From positions 558,001 through 622,000 of the forward strand of contig JAWMQN010000003.1 of assembly GCA_033283265.1 (NCBI GenBank): a stretch of 64,000 nt of DNA, in the 5' to 3' direction. The notes under the pieces were generated by a model. That model was given only the letters and a program-made list of their open reading frames with translations. It was not told the DNA's origin and ran no database searches. Source of the stretch: Mangrovimicrobium sp033283265 (GTDB taxonomy: Bacteria > Pseudomonadota > Gammaproteobacteria > Pseudomonadales > Halieaceae). Below, piece by piece: positions 17,304 to 25,490 of this stretch (its first letter is position 1; the number at the start of each line of letters is the position of its first letter). A program made the position numbers and the translations under genes.

Positions 17304-18725
17304 ATGAGTAACCGTTTGTCGAATTCGTTCCAGTTCATCGATGTCGGCCGCAACGACCCCGACAAGAAGGCGCTGGACGAACGCAAGCACGAGTATGTGG
17401 AAATCTACAACCCGTTTACCCGTGAGCAGGTTGTAGAGCAGTCTCACCGCTGCCTGGAGTGCGGCAACCCCTACTGTGAATGGAAGTGCCCAGTGCACAA
17501 CCTCATTCCCAACTGGCTGAAGCTGGTCTCCGAGGGCAACCTGTTCGAGGCGGCCGAACTCAGCCACCAGACCAACACCCTGCCGGAAGTCTGCGGGCGG
17601 GTGTGTCCGCAGGACCGCCTGTGCGAGGGTGCCTGCACCCTGAACGACGGTTTCGGCGCGGTCACCATTGGCTCCTCCGAGAAATACATTACCGATACCG
17701 CGCTGGCAATGGGCTGGCGGCCGGACCTTTCCGGCGTGGTGGAAACCGGCAAAAAAGTAGCGATCATTGGCGCTGGCCCCGCGGGCCTCGGCTGCGCCGA
17801 TGTCCTTACCCGCAACGGTGTGAAGGCGGTGGTTTTCGACCGCTATCCGGAGATCGGCGGTCTGCTGACCTTCGGTATCCCGGAATTCAAGCTGGAAAAG
17901 CAGGTTATGGTGCGGCGTCGCGAGGTGTTTGAGGGCATGGGCATCGAGTTCCGCCTCAATACGGAAGTGGGCAAGGACGTCACCATCGACGAACTGCTGG
18001 CGGAGTACGACGCGGTCTTCATGGGAATGGGTACCTACACCTACATGAAGGGCGGATTCCCCGGTGAGAGCCTCCCCGGTGTCTACGAGGCGCTGCCCTA
18101 CCTGATTGGCAACGTGAACCACAATCTCGGTATCGAGCAGGCAGCCGAGGCCTACGTCAATCTCAAGGGCAAGCGCGTCATCGTTCTCGGTGGTGGCGAC
18201 ACCGCCATGGACTGTGTGCGCACGGCGGTGCGTCAGCAGGCGGAACAGGTAATCTGTGCCTATCGCCGCGACGAGGCCAACATGCCGGGCTCGCGCCGGG
18301 AAGTGCAAAATGCCAGGGAGGAAGGCGTAGAGTTCCTGTACAACCGGCAGCCGATAGAGGTGGTGGAGTATTTTGGCCAGGCCTGTGGCGTCAAGGTTGT
18401 CGAGACTGAACTCGGTGAGCCCGACGCCGATGGCCGCCGTCGCCCGCAGCCGATTCCCGGCAGCGAGAAAATCCTCGAGGCTGACGCTGTGATCATTGCC
18501 TTCGGTTTCCAGCCCAGTCCTCCCGAGTGGCTGGCTGATGTCGATGTGACCGTCAACGACTGGAAGGGTGTGGTCGCCGAGGAAAATCAGCAGTTCAAGT
18601 TCCAGACCTCGAATCCGAAGATCTTTGCCGGCGGTGACATGGTGCGGGGTTCCGACCTCGTGGTGACCGCGATCTGGGAAGGACGCCAGGCGGCCGAGGG
18701 TATTCTCGATTTCCTTGAGGTTTGA
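17304..18725 (+). CDS. gltD: Glutamate synthase (NADPH) small subunit
   Basis: Feeds NADPH electrons through FAD and 4Fe-4S clusters to GltB. The 473-residue protein has cysteine clusters CLECGNPYCEWKCPVHN and CGRVCPQDRLCEGAC for two clusters, the FAD motif IIGAGPAGLGCAD, and the NADPH motif VLGGGDTAMDCVRTA. The C-terminal GGDMVRGSDLVVTAIWEGR closes the FAD site. The ATG has a GGAGAAG-type Shine-Dalgarno just upstream. It is the second gene of the gltBD operon. Confidence 0.97.
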   Translation: MSNRLSNSFQFIDVGRNDPDKKALDERKHEYVEIYNPFTREQVVEQSHRCLECGNPYCEWKCPVHNLIPNWLKLVSEGNLFEAAELSHQTNTLPEVCGRVCPQDRLCEGACTLNDGFGAVTIGSSEKYITDTALAMGWRPDLSGVVETGKKVAIIGAGPAGLGCADVLTRNGVKAVVFDRYPEIGGLLTFGIPEFKLEKQVMVRRREVFEGMGIEFRLNTEVGKDVTIDELLAEYDAVFMGMGTYTYMKGGFPGESLPGVYEALPYLIGNVNHNLGIEQAAEAYVNLKGKRVIVLGGGDTAMDCVRTAVRQQAEQVICAYRRDEANMPGSRREVQNAREEGVEFLYNRQPIEVVEYFGQACGVKVVETELGEPDADGRRRPQPIPGSEKILEADAVIIAFGFQPSPPEWLADVDVTVNDWKGVVAEENQQFKFQTSNPKIFAGGDMVRGSDLVVTAIWEGRQAAEGILDFLEV

Positions 18726-18782
18726 TCGGCTCCTGTTCGAAGCGAGCGCGAGGCCGGGTTTGGGCGGGGTGCCTTCGCTCCC

Positions 18783-18857
18783 GCATCCGGTACTAACGCT
18801 TCCATGCTCCTCGAAAGCGTTTCGACTCCTCTCGTGGGAAGAGTCAGCGCCGGATGC
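18783..18857. repeat. Intergenic inverted-repeat element A with core TCGAAAGCGTTTCGACTC
   Basis: GCATCCGG (18783-18790) and CCGGATGC (18850-18857) form an 8-bp perfect outer stem that continues imperfectly inward. The interior contains TCGAAAGCGTTTCGACTC at 18811-18828, itself holding the small palindrome CGAAAgcgTTTCG. The reverse complement of this core, with one mismatch, is the spacer of the inverted repeat upstream of ilvA (element B). Lies in the gltD-hemE gap (18726-18982), which otherwise contains only the hemE promoter. Confidence 0.5.
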
Positions 18858-18925
18858 TTGCGCCGCAGAGCGCAGTTTGGCTTGCCCGGCGGTTCGACGG
18901 CAAAAAAGCCCAGTTGATTCTTGCA

Positions 18926-18954
18926 TTCAGATGCCCGCAACAAAATGCGATAAT
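18926..18954 (+). promoter_or_regulatory. Candidate promoter of hemE
   Basis: TTCAGA (18926-18931), 17 bp, GATAAT (18949-18954), ending 28 bp upstream of the GTG start. The -10 is good, the -35 moderate. Confidence 0.5.
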
Positions 18955-18982
18955 GCCGCCGCACTAAACAACAGGTGGCATT

Positions 18983-20053
18983 GTGACTGAGCTGAAAAAC
19001 GACCGATTCCTTCGCGCCCTGCGCCGCGAGCCCGTAGACCGCACCCCGATCTGGATGATGCGCCAGGCCGGGCGCTACCTCCCCGAGTACCGGGCGACCC
19101 GTGAACAGGCAGGGTCCTTTCTCGACCTCTGCAAGAATGCCGAACTCGCCTGTGAAGTCACCATGCAGCCGCTGCGCCGTTACCCGATGGATGCGGCCAT
19201 CCTGTTTTCCGATATTCTCACTGTTCCCGACGCTCTGGGACTCGGCCTGTATTTCGAGACGGGCGAGGGCCCCAAATTTCGCAAGACCGTGCGCAGCGAG
19301 GCCGATCTCGCCGCATTGAACAGTATCAAGGCTGATGATGATCTCGACTACGTGATGAATGCCGTGCGCACCATCCGCAAGGAGTTGAATGGCCTGGTAC
19401 CTTTGATCGGTTTCTCTGGCAGCCCCTGGACGCTGGCGACCTACATGGTCGAGGGCGGCTCCTCGAAAGACTTCGCCCAGGTCAAGGGCATGGCCTACGA
19501 CAAACCGGAGCTGATGCACGCCCTGCTCTCCCTGCTGGCGGATGCGGTGGCCGACTACCTTGGCGCCCAGGTTCGCGCAGGCGCGCAGGCTCTGCAGATT
19601 TTCGACACATGGGGCGGCAGCCTCTCTGCCAGCGGCTACAAGGAGTACTCCCTCAAATACATGCAGCGGGTGATCAGCCGGCTGCAGGCCAACGAGGAAA
19701 CCCGCGCTGTGCCGGTGATCGTGTTTACCAAGGGTGGTGGCCAGTGGCTTTCCGCCATCGCCGATTGTGGTGCGACCGGGGTTGGTATCGACTGGACTAC
19801 AGATATCGGTGTCGCCCGCGCACAGGTCGGTGACCGGGTTGCCCTGCAGGGCAATATGGATCCATCGATGCTGTTTGCCTCACCGGCGCGGATCCGCGAA
19901 GAGGTCGCTGCGATTCTCGCCGGCTACGGCCATGGCAGCGGCCACGTATTCAACCTCGGCCACGGCATTACCCCTGGCGTGAACCCCGATCATGTCACCG
20001 CCTTTGTAGATGCGGTGCAGGAGTTGTCGCCGCAGTATCACCTCGACGGCTGA
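18983..20053 (+). CDS. hemE: Uroporphyrinogen decarboxylase
   Basis: Decarboxylates the four acetate side chains of uroporphyrinogen III in heme biosynthesis. The 356-residue product is nearly collinear with E. coli HemE. Signature motifs are PIWMMRQAGRYLPEYR (substrate-binding Arg), FSDILTVPDALG (catalytic Asp), GFSGSPWTLATYMVEG and NLGHGITPGVNPDHV. The start is GTG at 18983 after an AGGTGG Shine-Dalgarno; it yields MTELKNDRFLRAL, equal to the E. coli start. It appears to be a single-gene unit after gltBD. Confidence 0.97.
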   Translation: MTELKNDRFLRALRREPVDRTPIWMMRQAGRYLPEYRATREQAGSFLDLCKNAELACEVTMQPLRRYPMDAAILFSDILTVPDALGLGLYFETGEGPKFRKTVRSEADLAALNSIKADDDLDYVMNAVRTIRKELNGLVPLIGFSGSPWTLATYMVEGGSSKDFAQVKGMAYDKPELMHALLSLLADAVADYLGAQVRAGAQALQIFDTWGGSLSASGYKEYSLKYMQRVISRLQANEETRAVPVIVFTKGGGQWLSAIADCGATGVGIDWTTDIGVARAQVGDRVALQGNMDPSMLFASPARIREEVAAILAGYGHGSGHVFNLGHGITPGVNPDHVTAFVDAVQELSPQYHLDG

Positions 20054-20066
20054 GCTTCGCCCTCAG

Positions 20067-20104
20067 GGTGCTTGCGCTTTGGATGTTTCCAATACGCAAG
20101 CACC
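20067..20104. terminator. Two-tier hairpin between convergent hemE and cysE
   Basis: GGTGCTTGCG (20067-20076) pairs perfectly with CGCAAGCACC (20095-20104). Inside it TTGGA and TCCAA pair around TGTT. There is no strong T-run on either strand, so a bidirectional terminator or processing hairpin is likely but not certain. Confidence 0.45.
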
Positions 20105-20192
20105 GGCGCTTACTCGCCAGTAGCGTAACTCTTATCTCTGCAACCCAGGGGGCTCCAGAGTTGAGCCCTGCTCTGCCGGGGTAGCCCCTTCT

Positions 20193-21008
20193 CTACGCGC
20201 GCTTGGCCTTCTCGCCGGAATCGCAGCAGAAATCGTGGTCCATATCCAGGGCCGGTGACTCGGAGGCGGGCCTGCCGACGACTTTGGCAGGCACGCCCGC
20301 CACGGTCGTGTGCGGTGCGACTTCGTCGAGCACCACGCTGCCCGCGCCGACTTTGGCGCCCTCCCCGACCCGGATGTTGCCGAGAATCTTCGCACCGGCA
20401 CTGATCAGCACGCCGTCGCCGATTTTGGGATGGCGATCTCCGGATTCCTTGCCGGTACCGCCCAGGGTGACCGACTGCAGGATGGAGACGTTGTTGCCGA
20501 CCACTGCAGTCTCGCCGATGACCAGGCCGGTAGCGTGGTCCAGCATGATGCCGTGGCCCATTTTCGCCGCGGGGTGGATGTCCACGCCGAACTGTACCGA
20601 GACGCGGTTCTGGAAGAACAGCCCCATGGATTGGCGGCCGTTGGTCCACAGCCAGTGGGCTATGCGGTGGGATTGCAGGGCGTGGAAGCCCTTGAAGTAG
20701 AGGAAGGGGATGTACAGCTCGTGGCAGGCGGAGTCGCGATCGACTACCGCCAGCAGGTCCGCGCGAATGGCCTCGACTATCCCCGGGTCATTTTCCATTG
20801 CGTGCAGGATGACCTCCCGCAGCAGCAGCGAGCTGACAGTAGGGCTGTCGAGCTGGCTCGCCAGGTGGAAGCTGAGCGCGCACTCCAGAGATTTGTGATT
20901 GAGGATGGTCGCGTGCAGGAAGCTCGCCAGGATCGGTTCTTCCTGAGCATGAATTTCGGTTTCGGAGCGAATGCGGTCCCAAACCGGGTCGTTGTGCTTG
21001 CTGGACAT
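20193..21008 (-). CDS. cysE: Serine O-acetyltransferase
   Basis: Acetylates serine with acetyl-CoA, the first step of cysteine synthesis. The 271 residues align over the full length with E. coli CysE: an N-terminal helical trimer-dimer domain (EPILASFLHATILNHKSLE), then left-handed beta-helix hexapeptide repeats with VDIHPAAKMGHGIMLDHATG, GGTGKESGDRHPKIGDGV and GAGSVVLDEVAPHTTVAGVPA. The conserved catalytic His and Asp lie in DIHPAA and LDHATG. The C-terminal tail ends ALDMDHDFCCDSGEKAKRA; in relatives this tail binds cysteine synthase and mediates cysteine feedback. It follows the TrmB-like gene by 33 bp on the same strand, so they may be cotranscribed. Confidence 0.93.
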   Translation of the reverse strand: MSSKHNDPVWDRIRSETEIHAQEEPILASFLHATILNHKSLECALSFHLASQLDSPTVSSLLLREVILHAMENDPGIVEAIRADLLAVVDRDSACHELYIPFLYFKGFHALQSHRIAHWLWTNGRQSMGLFFQNRVSVQFGVDIHPAAKMGHGIMLDHATGLVIGETAVVGNNVSILQSVTLGGTGKESGDRHPKIGDGVLISAGAKILGNIRVGEGAKVGAGSVVLDEVAPHTTVAGVPAKVVGRPASESPALDMDHDFCCDSGEKAKRA

Positions 21009-21041
21009 AGTTTCACCTCACTGCGGTGCGAGGACTGTAGC

Positions 21042-21710
21042 TCATTCCCCGGCGTTCGTCACGGCGGCCGGGGCCCGGTAGCGCCACAGGGCATGGCCGC
21101 TGCGGTGGTACTTGTGCTCGAACAGTGTGAGCCCCTCCGGCTGGACAAGCTGGTGGATACTGCCGATGCGCCCGGCAAGGGCCATCGCGAGCCCGAATTC
21201 CTCCGCATAGACCTGCCAGTTGGTGCGAAGTTCGACAGCGCCGCCCAGTTGTAGCAGGAGCTCGAACGCGGGATGGCCGTGAATACGCCGCTGCAGGTGG
21301 GCCGACTTGGGCCAGGGGTTGGGGTAAAGCAGGTAGTGGCAATCGACCTGCCAGCGCTGCTCGGCGATCAGCTGCCAGATGTCCTCGCACTGGGCGCGCA
21401 ACAGCAGGTAGTTGCCCGCCCCGGGAATGTGGCGCCCCAGGCGCTGCTCAGATTGGTCGATGCCGACGACGCGGTGTCCCGGGTATTTCTGGGCCAGAAT
21501 TTCAGTGCTGCGCCCGGTGCCGCAAAACGAATCGAGAACAAGCGGCCGCGGGTCTTGCTGGTGCAGGGCGCTCAGCTGGTCAAAGGCCTCGCGGTTGTGC
21601 TTCGCCACCGGCTTGCGCCAGGTTTTCTCCCGGTGGCGCTGGACGATCTCAGCGAGGCGGGGGTGTACCCAGGGCTGGTTACTGCTGACGGGGCGGGAGT
21701 CGGTTTGCAA
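21042..21710 (-). CDS. TrmB-like SAM-dependent methyltransferase, divergent
   Basis: A class I methyltransferase resembling TrmB, which makes m7G46 in tRNA. The 222 residues contain a SAM-binding motif LDSFCGTGRST, the acidic motif VVGIDQSEQRL, YPNPWPKSAHLQRRIHGHP (compare FPDPWxKxRHxKRR in TrmB) and LRTNWQVYAEEF near the C-terminus. In canonical TrmB the last motif reads T-D-x-x-x-YAE, with an Asp that contacts the substrate; here it is Asn. The GxGxG and basic RHNKRR elements are also altered. So family membership is likely, but the substrate may differ from G46. It is divergent from the acyltransferase gene at 21825. Confidence 0.65.
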   Translation of the reverse strand: MQTDSRPVSSNQPWVHPRLAEIVQRHREKTWRKPVAKHNREAFDQLSALHQQDPRPLVLDSFCGTGRSTEILAQKYPGHRVVGIDQSEQRLGRHIPGAGNYLLLRAQCEDIWQLIAEQRWQVDCHYLLYPNPWPKSAHLQRRIHGHPAFELLLQLGGAVELRTNWQVYAEEFGLAMALAGRIGSIHQLVQPEGLTLFEHKYHRSGHALWRYRAPAAVTNAGE

Positions 21711-21824
21711 TTCTGTGGTCCTGCGTTACCTTTCGTGCTCGGATTGGCACCCGGCCGTCTGGGCCGCTGCTTGTCGCAATGATAGACGACCAGCGCGTCG
21801 TGCAATAAAAGGAAGCCATAGTCA

Positions 21825-22550
21825 GTGCGTGAAGATTTACGCCCCTACTGGGTAAAAAAGGCCTACCTGCGTTTTCGCGACTGGTATACCGCTTACTTTC
21901 TCGCACCGCAGTGTGAGAGCCTGGGGCCCTACTCCACGGTCATGAAACCCTGGTATGTGCGCATCTCCGGCCCCAACATTCGTATCGGCCACAGCCTGAC
22001 CGCCATCGGCGAGCGCAACAGCCCGGTGGAGATCGGCGTCTGGGGGCGTGAGCCCGGCAAGGGCCGGGTGCAGATCGGCGATTGCGTACTGATGAGCCCG
22101 GGTAGCCGGGTCAGTGCCAGCGACGAGGTCGTGATCGGCGATGGCACCATGTTTGCCCACGGTGTCTACGTCACGGACAGTGACTGGCACATGATCTATG
22201 ACCGCACCCGTCGCGATGAGCGCGTGATGCCGGTACATATCGGTCGCAACGTCTGGCTGGGGGATCACGCCACGGTACTCAAGGGCGTGACCATCGGCGA
22301 CAACTCGGTGGTGGCTGCGCGCGCCGTGGTTACCCGGGACGTACCCGCCAATGTGGTGGTGGCGGGAAATCCGGCGCGGGTGGTGCGCGAACTGGACCCG
22401 GAGCAGGGCTTCACCACGCGGATGGACTTCTTCGCCGATCCGGAGGCGCTGGCCCGATTCTTCGACGGGGTCGACCGGCAAGTGCTCGGAGGCAACAGCT
22501 TCTGGCGCTGGCTGCTCTCCCTCGTATATCCGGCTTCGTTGCGCCGTTAG
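21825..22550 (+). CDS. Hexapeptide-repeat acyltransferase (LbetaH)
   Basis: A probable O- or N-acetyltransferase of the left-handed beta-helix superfamily; the substrate is unknown. The 241-residue protein has repeated [LIV]-G-x4 turns, VRISGPNIRIGHSL, VQIGDCVLMSPGSRV, VVIGDGTMFAHGVYV, the loop DSDWHMIYDRT with a candidate catalytic His, then VHIGRNVWLGDHATVLKGVTIG and a cap GNPARVVREL. A C-terminal helical region (about 195-241) is not typical of sugar acetyltransferases. The start is GTG at 21825 with AAAAGGAAG 9 bp upstream. It ends 2 bp before the convergent rpiA stop. Confidence 0.8.
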   Translation: MREDLRPYWVKKAYLRFRDWYTAYFLAPQCESLGPYSTVMKPWYVRISGPNIRIGHSLTAIGERNSPVEIGVWGREPGKGRVQIGDCVLMSPGSRVSASDEVVIGDGTMFAHGVYVTDSDWHMIYDRTRRDERVMPVHIGRNVWLGDHATVLKGVTIGDNSVVAARAVVTRDVPANVVVAGNPARVVRELDPEQGFTTRMDFFADPEALARFFDGVDRQVLGGNSFWRWLLSLVYPASLRR

Positions 22551-22552
22551 GC

Positions 22553-23227
22553 CTATTCAGCGTAAAGGGTTTGCACGCCCTCGGCAGTGCCGAGGAGCAG
22601 AACATCCGCCGGGCGCAGGGCGAACAGACCGTTGGTGACCACGCCGGTGATCGCGTTGATTTTTGCCTCGGTCGCCAGCGGCTGTGCGATCGGGAAGTTA
22701 TAGACATCGAGAATGATATTGCCGTTATCGGTTACCACACCCTCACGGTAGACCGGGTCGCCACCCAGTTTTACCAGTTCCCGGGCCACGTGGCTGCGGG
22801 CCATCGGAATCACCTCGACCGGCAGCGGGAAAGTACCGAGGGTGTGGACCAGCTTCGACGCATCGGCGATACAGACGAATTTATCCGCCACGGCGGCAAC
22901 GATCTTTTCCCGGGTCAGGGCGGCGCCGCCGCCCTTGATCAGCTGCAGCGCCCGGTTGCTCTCATCGGCGCCGTCGATATAGAAATCGACCTTGTCCACG
23001 GCGTTGAGATCCAGCACCGGGATGCCGTGCTTGCGCAGCCGTTCGGCGGAGGCCTCCGAGCTCGCCACTGTCGCACTGATCAGCCCCTTGATCTCAGCAA
23101 GGCAGTCGATGAACAGGTTGGCGGTGGAGCCGGTGCCGATGCCGAGGACGGTATCGCGCTCGATATGCGGGCGGATATACGCAAGTGCGGCTTCGGCGAC
23201 GGCCTGTTTGAGTTCGTCCTGGGTCAT
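22553..23227 (-). CDS. rpiA: Ribose-5-phosphate isomerase A
   Basis: Interconverts ribose-5-phosphate and ribulose-5-phosphate in the pentose phosphate pathway. The 224-residue product (E. coli RpiA is 219) has GIGTGSTANLFID, the SSEASAERL loop, DFYIDGADE with the catalytic acid region, LIKGGGAALTREKIVA with catalytic Glu and Lys, and FPLPVEVIPMA. The ATG at 23227 gives MTQDELKQAVAEAAL as in relatives. It is divergent from ilvA across a 308-bp gap that holds inverted-repeat element B. Confidence 0.97.
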   Translation of the reverse strand: MTQDELKQAVAEAALAYIRPHIERDTVLGIGTGSTANLFIDCLAEIKGLISATVASSEASAERLRKHGIPVLDLNAVDKVDFYIDGADESNRALQLIKGGGAALTREKIVAAVADKFVCIADASKLVHTLGTFPLPVEVIPMARSHVARELVKLGGDPVYREGVVTDNGNIILDVYNFPIAQPLATEAKINAITGVVTNGLFALRPADVLLLGTAEGVQTLYAE

Positions 23228-23345
23228 GGGGGCTGGGCCTGTGGGCTGCGGGGGGTGGCTATTATAGACGGCGATTCAGCGCTTGCGAATTTTGTTGCTG
23301 CACTTTGTCTCGCGGATCCGGCGGGATGTTCCCCGCTGGTTCGAA

Positions 23346-23420
23346 AGCTGCAAACCCCGGCAACTTCCGCGGCGAGTCAAAACGCTTTCGAGCACGCGGG
23401 AGTTGCCGGGGTTTGCAGCT
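23346..23420. repeat. Long intergenic inverted repeat, element B
   Basis: A 25-bp inverted repeat: arm 23346-23370 begins AGCTGCAAACCCCGGCAACT, and arm 23396-23420 is its reverse complement with one mismatch. The 25-nt spacer (23371-23395) contains, in reverse complement, TCGAAAGCGTTTTGACTC, the core shared with element A (one mismatch). No T-run follows, so it is not a simple terminator. It sits in the rpiA-ilvA gap (23228-23535, 308 bp); I see no gene or clear promoter in the rest of that gap. Confidence 0.75.
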
Positions 23421-23535
23421 CGGTAGTCTCGCTTCGGATTGCCGGCAACGTCGAAATCCCGGATCTACGGCCGAGGACTGGTAATCTCCCGCCGCTGCTT
23501 TAAGATTGCCGCATCTCCGCCAGCTGGTAGTTAAC

Positions 23536-25068
23536 ATGCCCCAGTCGTACATAAAGCGCATCCTCGACGCACGGGTCTACGATGTCGCCCGGGAAACCCC
23601 GGTGGACCGCGCCGAGTTGATGTCCCGCCGCCTCGACAATCACGTCTGGTTCAAGCGCGAGGACCTGCAGCCGGTGTTCTCCTTCAAGCTGCGCGGCGCT
23701 TACAACAAGATGCAGCAGCTGAGCGAGGAAGAGCGCAAGTGCGGTGTCGTTGCGGCTTCAGCCGGTAACCATGCCCAGGGCCTGGCAATGGCGGCCCACC
23801 GCATGGGCGTGAAGGCGACTATCGTGATGCCGCGAACCACGCCGTCTATCAAGGTCGACGCGGTGCGCAACCGCGGTGGCAAAGTTGTCCTGCACGGGGA
23901 TTCCTTCGAGGAGGCTGCTGATAAAGCCCAGGAGCTGGTGGACAGCCAGGGGCTGGTTTACGTCCACCCCTTCGATGACCCCGACGTCATTGCCGGCCAG
24001 GGCACCGTGGCCATGGAAATCGTCCGCCAGTTGCAGCAACCGCTCGATGCCATCTTCGTACCGGTCGGCGGCGGCGGCCTGATGGCCGGCGTGGCGGCGT
24101 ACATCCGCTATGTCTGGCCGCAGACCCGCATCATCGCTGTGGAGCCTGAGGACGCCGCCTGCCTCAAGCTGGCCATGGAGCGCCAGCGCCGGGACAAGCT
24201 GCCGGAGGTGGGCATCTTCGCCGAGGGCTGTGCGGTGGCGCAGATCGGCAAGGAGACTTTCCGCGTTATTCGCGAAACCGTCGACGAGGTGATCACCGCC
24301 AGCACCGATGAAATGTGCGCGGCCATCAAGGACATCTTCGAGGACACCCGCAGCATCGCGGAGCCGGCGGGCGCGCTCGCCCTGGCCGGCCTCAAGACCT
24401 ACGTCGAGCGCGAGGGTGTGCGCGGCCAGAATCTGCTGGCGATCGTCAGCGGCGCCAATACCAATTTCGACCGCCTGCGTTACATCTCCGAGCGCACGGA
24501 GATCGGCGAGCAGCGCGAGGCGATTCTGTCGGTGACGATCCCGGAAAAGCGCGGCAGCTTCCGCAGCTTCTGCAACGCGCTGGGTCGGCGCAACATCACC
24601 GAATTCAACTATCGCTACGCGGATCCGGGCTCGGCGCAGGTTTTTGTCGGCCTGTCGGTCATCCCCGGCGGTGAAGATCTCGCCGGCCTGCTGGAGCACC
24701 TCGCAGAAAAAGGCTACGCGGCGCAGGACCTGTCGGACAACGAGGTCGCCAAGCTCCACGTGCGCTACATGGTGGGCGGGCACGCTCCCGGTGAGCTGTC
24801 GCACGAGCGGGTTTACCGGGTGGAATTTCCCGAACGCCCGGGAACCCTGGCGCGCTTCCTCTCGGGGCTCGGGCAGAGCTGGAACATCTCCATGTTCCAC
24901 TACCGCAACCACGGCTCTGCGTTCGGTCGGATTCTGGTCGGTATCCAGGTTGAGCCGGGTGACCTGAAGGAGTTTGAGCAGGTGCTCGACAGCATCGGCT
25001 TTCGCTACTGGGACGAGACCGAAAACCTCGCCTATCACCTGTATCTCGGGCGGCGGCCAGGGGAGTAG
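23536..25068 (+). CDS. ilvA: Threonine ammonia-lyase, biosynthetic
   Basis: PLP enzyme that deaminates threonine to 2-oxobutyrate, the first step of isoleucine synthesis. From ATG 23536 the protein has 510 residues (E. coli 514). PLP is held by Lys 51 in SFKLRGAYN; the PLP-phosphate loop is PVGGGGLMAGVA, and ASAGNHAQGLA binds substrate. Two ACT-like regulatory domains occupy about 330-410 and 425-510 (EKRGSFRSFCNALG and ERPGTLARFLSGLG), so isoleucine feedback is expected. In-frame TTG at 23506 would add ten residues but the ATG aligns best with homologues. The Shine-Dalgarno is weak. Confidence 0.95.
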   Translation: MPQSYIKRILDARVYDVARETPVDRAELMSRRLDNHVWFKREDLQPVFSFKLRGAYNKMQQLSEEERKCGVVAASAGNHAQGLAMAAHRMGVKATIVMPRTTPSIKVDAVRNRGGKVVLHGDSFEEAADKAQELVDSQGLVYVHPFDDPDVIAGQGTVAMEIVRQLQQPLDAIFVPVGGGGLMAGVAAYIRYVWPQTRIIAVEPEDAACLKLAMERQRRDKLPEVGIFAEGCAVAQIGKETFRVIRETVDEVITASTDEMCAAIKDIFEDTRSIAEPAGALALAGLKTYVEREGVRGQNLLAIVSGANTNFDRLRYISERTEIGEQREAILSVTIPEKRGSFRSFCNALGRRNITEFNYRYADPGSAQVFVGLSVIPGGEDLAGLLEHLAEKGYAAQDLSDNEVAKLHVRYMVGGHAPGELSHERVYRVEFPERPGTLARFLSGLGQSWNISMFHYRNHGSAFGRILVGIQVEPGDLKEFEQVLDSIGFRYWDETENLAYHLYLGRRPGE

Positions 25069-25164
25069 CTGCGCCGGACAGGCAGCGTGTCAGGTCGTCC
25101 GGGGCAAATAACGTTTAAAAGATAAATTTATTCCGCTTTTCCGGCTTTTTTTCTTTCGCAGGTC

Positions 25165-25192
25165 TGGACAGTCTAGATGCTTGTGAAATAAT
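25165..25192 (+). promoter_or_regulatory. Candidate promoter of the small membrane ORF
   Basis: TGGACA (25165-25170), 16 bp, AATAAT (25187-25192), about 110 bp upstream of the small ORF at 25304. The intervening leader shows no clear fold. Confidence 0.35.
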
Positions 25193-25303
25193 GCCGAAAG
25201 TTGTTTGCCAGTGCGGACAACCGCGGTAGACCCAATAAGAGCGGCGAAGGCTTCTCGCAGAAGAGCCAGGCCATGGGATGTGATTAAGAGAGTGTGATTC
25301 AGC

Positions 25304-25450
25304 GTGGAACGTAAACCAGACCTGATGCTAGTACTTATGGCGGTATTTGGTTTTGGCCTCGTGGTGAGCCTGATGCTCCCCATGGCCGCCAACGATACCG
25401 TTGCCGCTCCTGCTTCCGAGCTGCAGGCAGGCGTCATCATCGAAGACTGA
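25304..25450 (+). CDS. Small single-span membrane protein, function unknown
   Basis: A 48-residue ORF starting with GTG (preceded in frame by a TGA 12 bp upstream, so it cannot be longer). It begins MERKPDLMLVLMAVFGFGLV, followed by a membrane segment through about residue 28 and a short polar tail rich in Ala and ending in EAGVIIED-like acidic residues (actual end GVIIED). A candidate promoter is 110 bp upstream, and a GCGGGT/ACCCGC hairpin follows the stop. The hydrophobic segment and its own signals argue for a real gene; codon composition cannot settle it at this size. No function can be assigned. Confidence 0.55.
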   Translation: MERKPDLMLVLMAVFGFGLVVSLMLPMAANDTVAAPASELQAGVIIED

Positions 25451-25457
25451 CCTCGCT

Positions 25458-25472
25458 GCGGGTACCACCCGC
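25458..25472. terminator. Short hairpin between convergent small ORF and fau
   Basis: GCGGGT (25458-25463) pairs with ACCCGC (25467-25472) around ACC. It lies 7 bp after the small ORF and 18 bp from the fau stop. There is no T-run, so terminator function is tentative. Confidence 0.3.
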
Positions 25473-25490
25473 GGCGGCAGGCTCAGCGAC

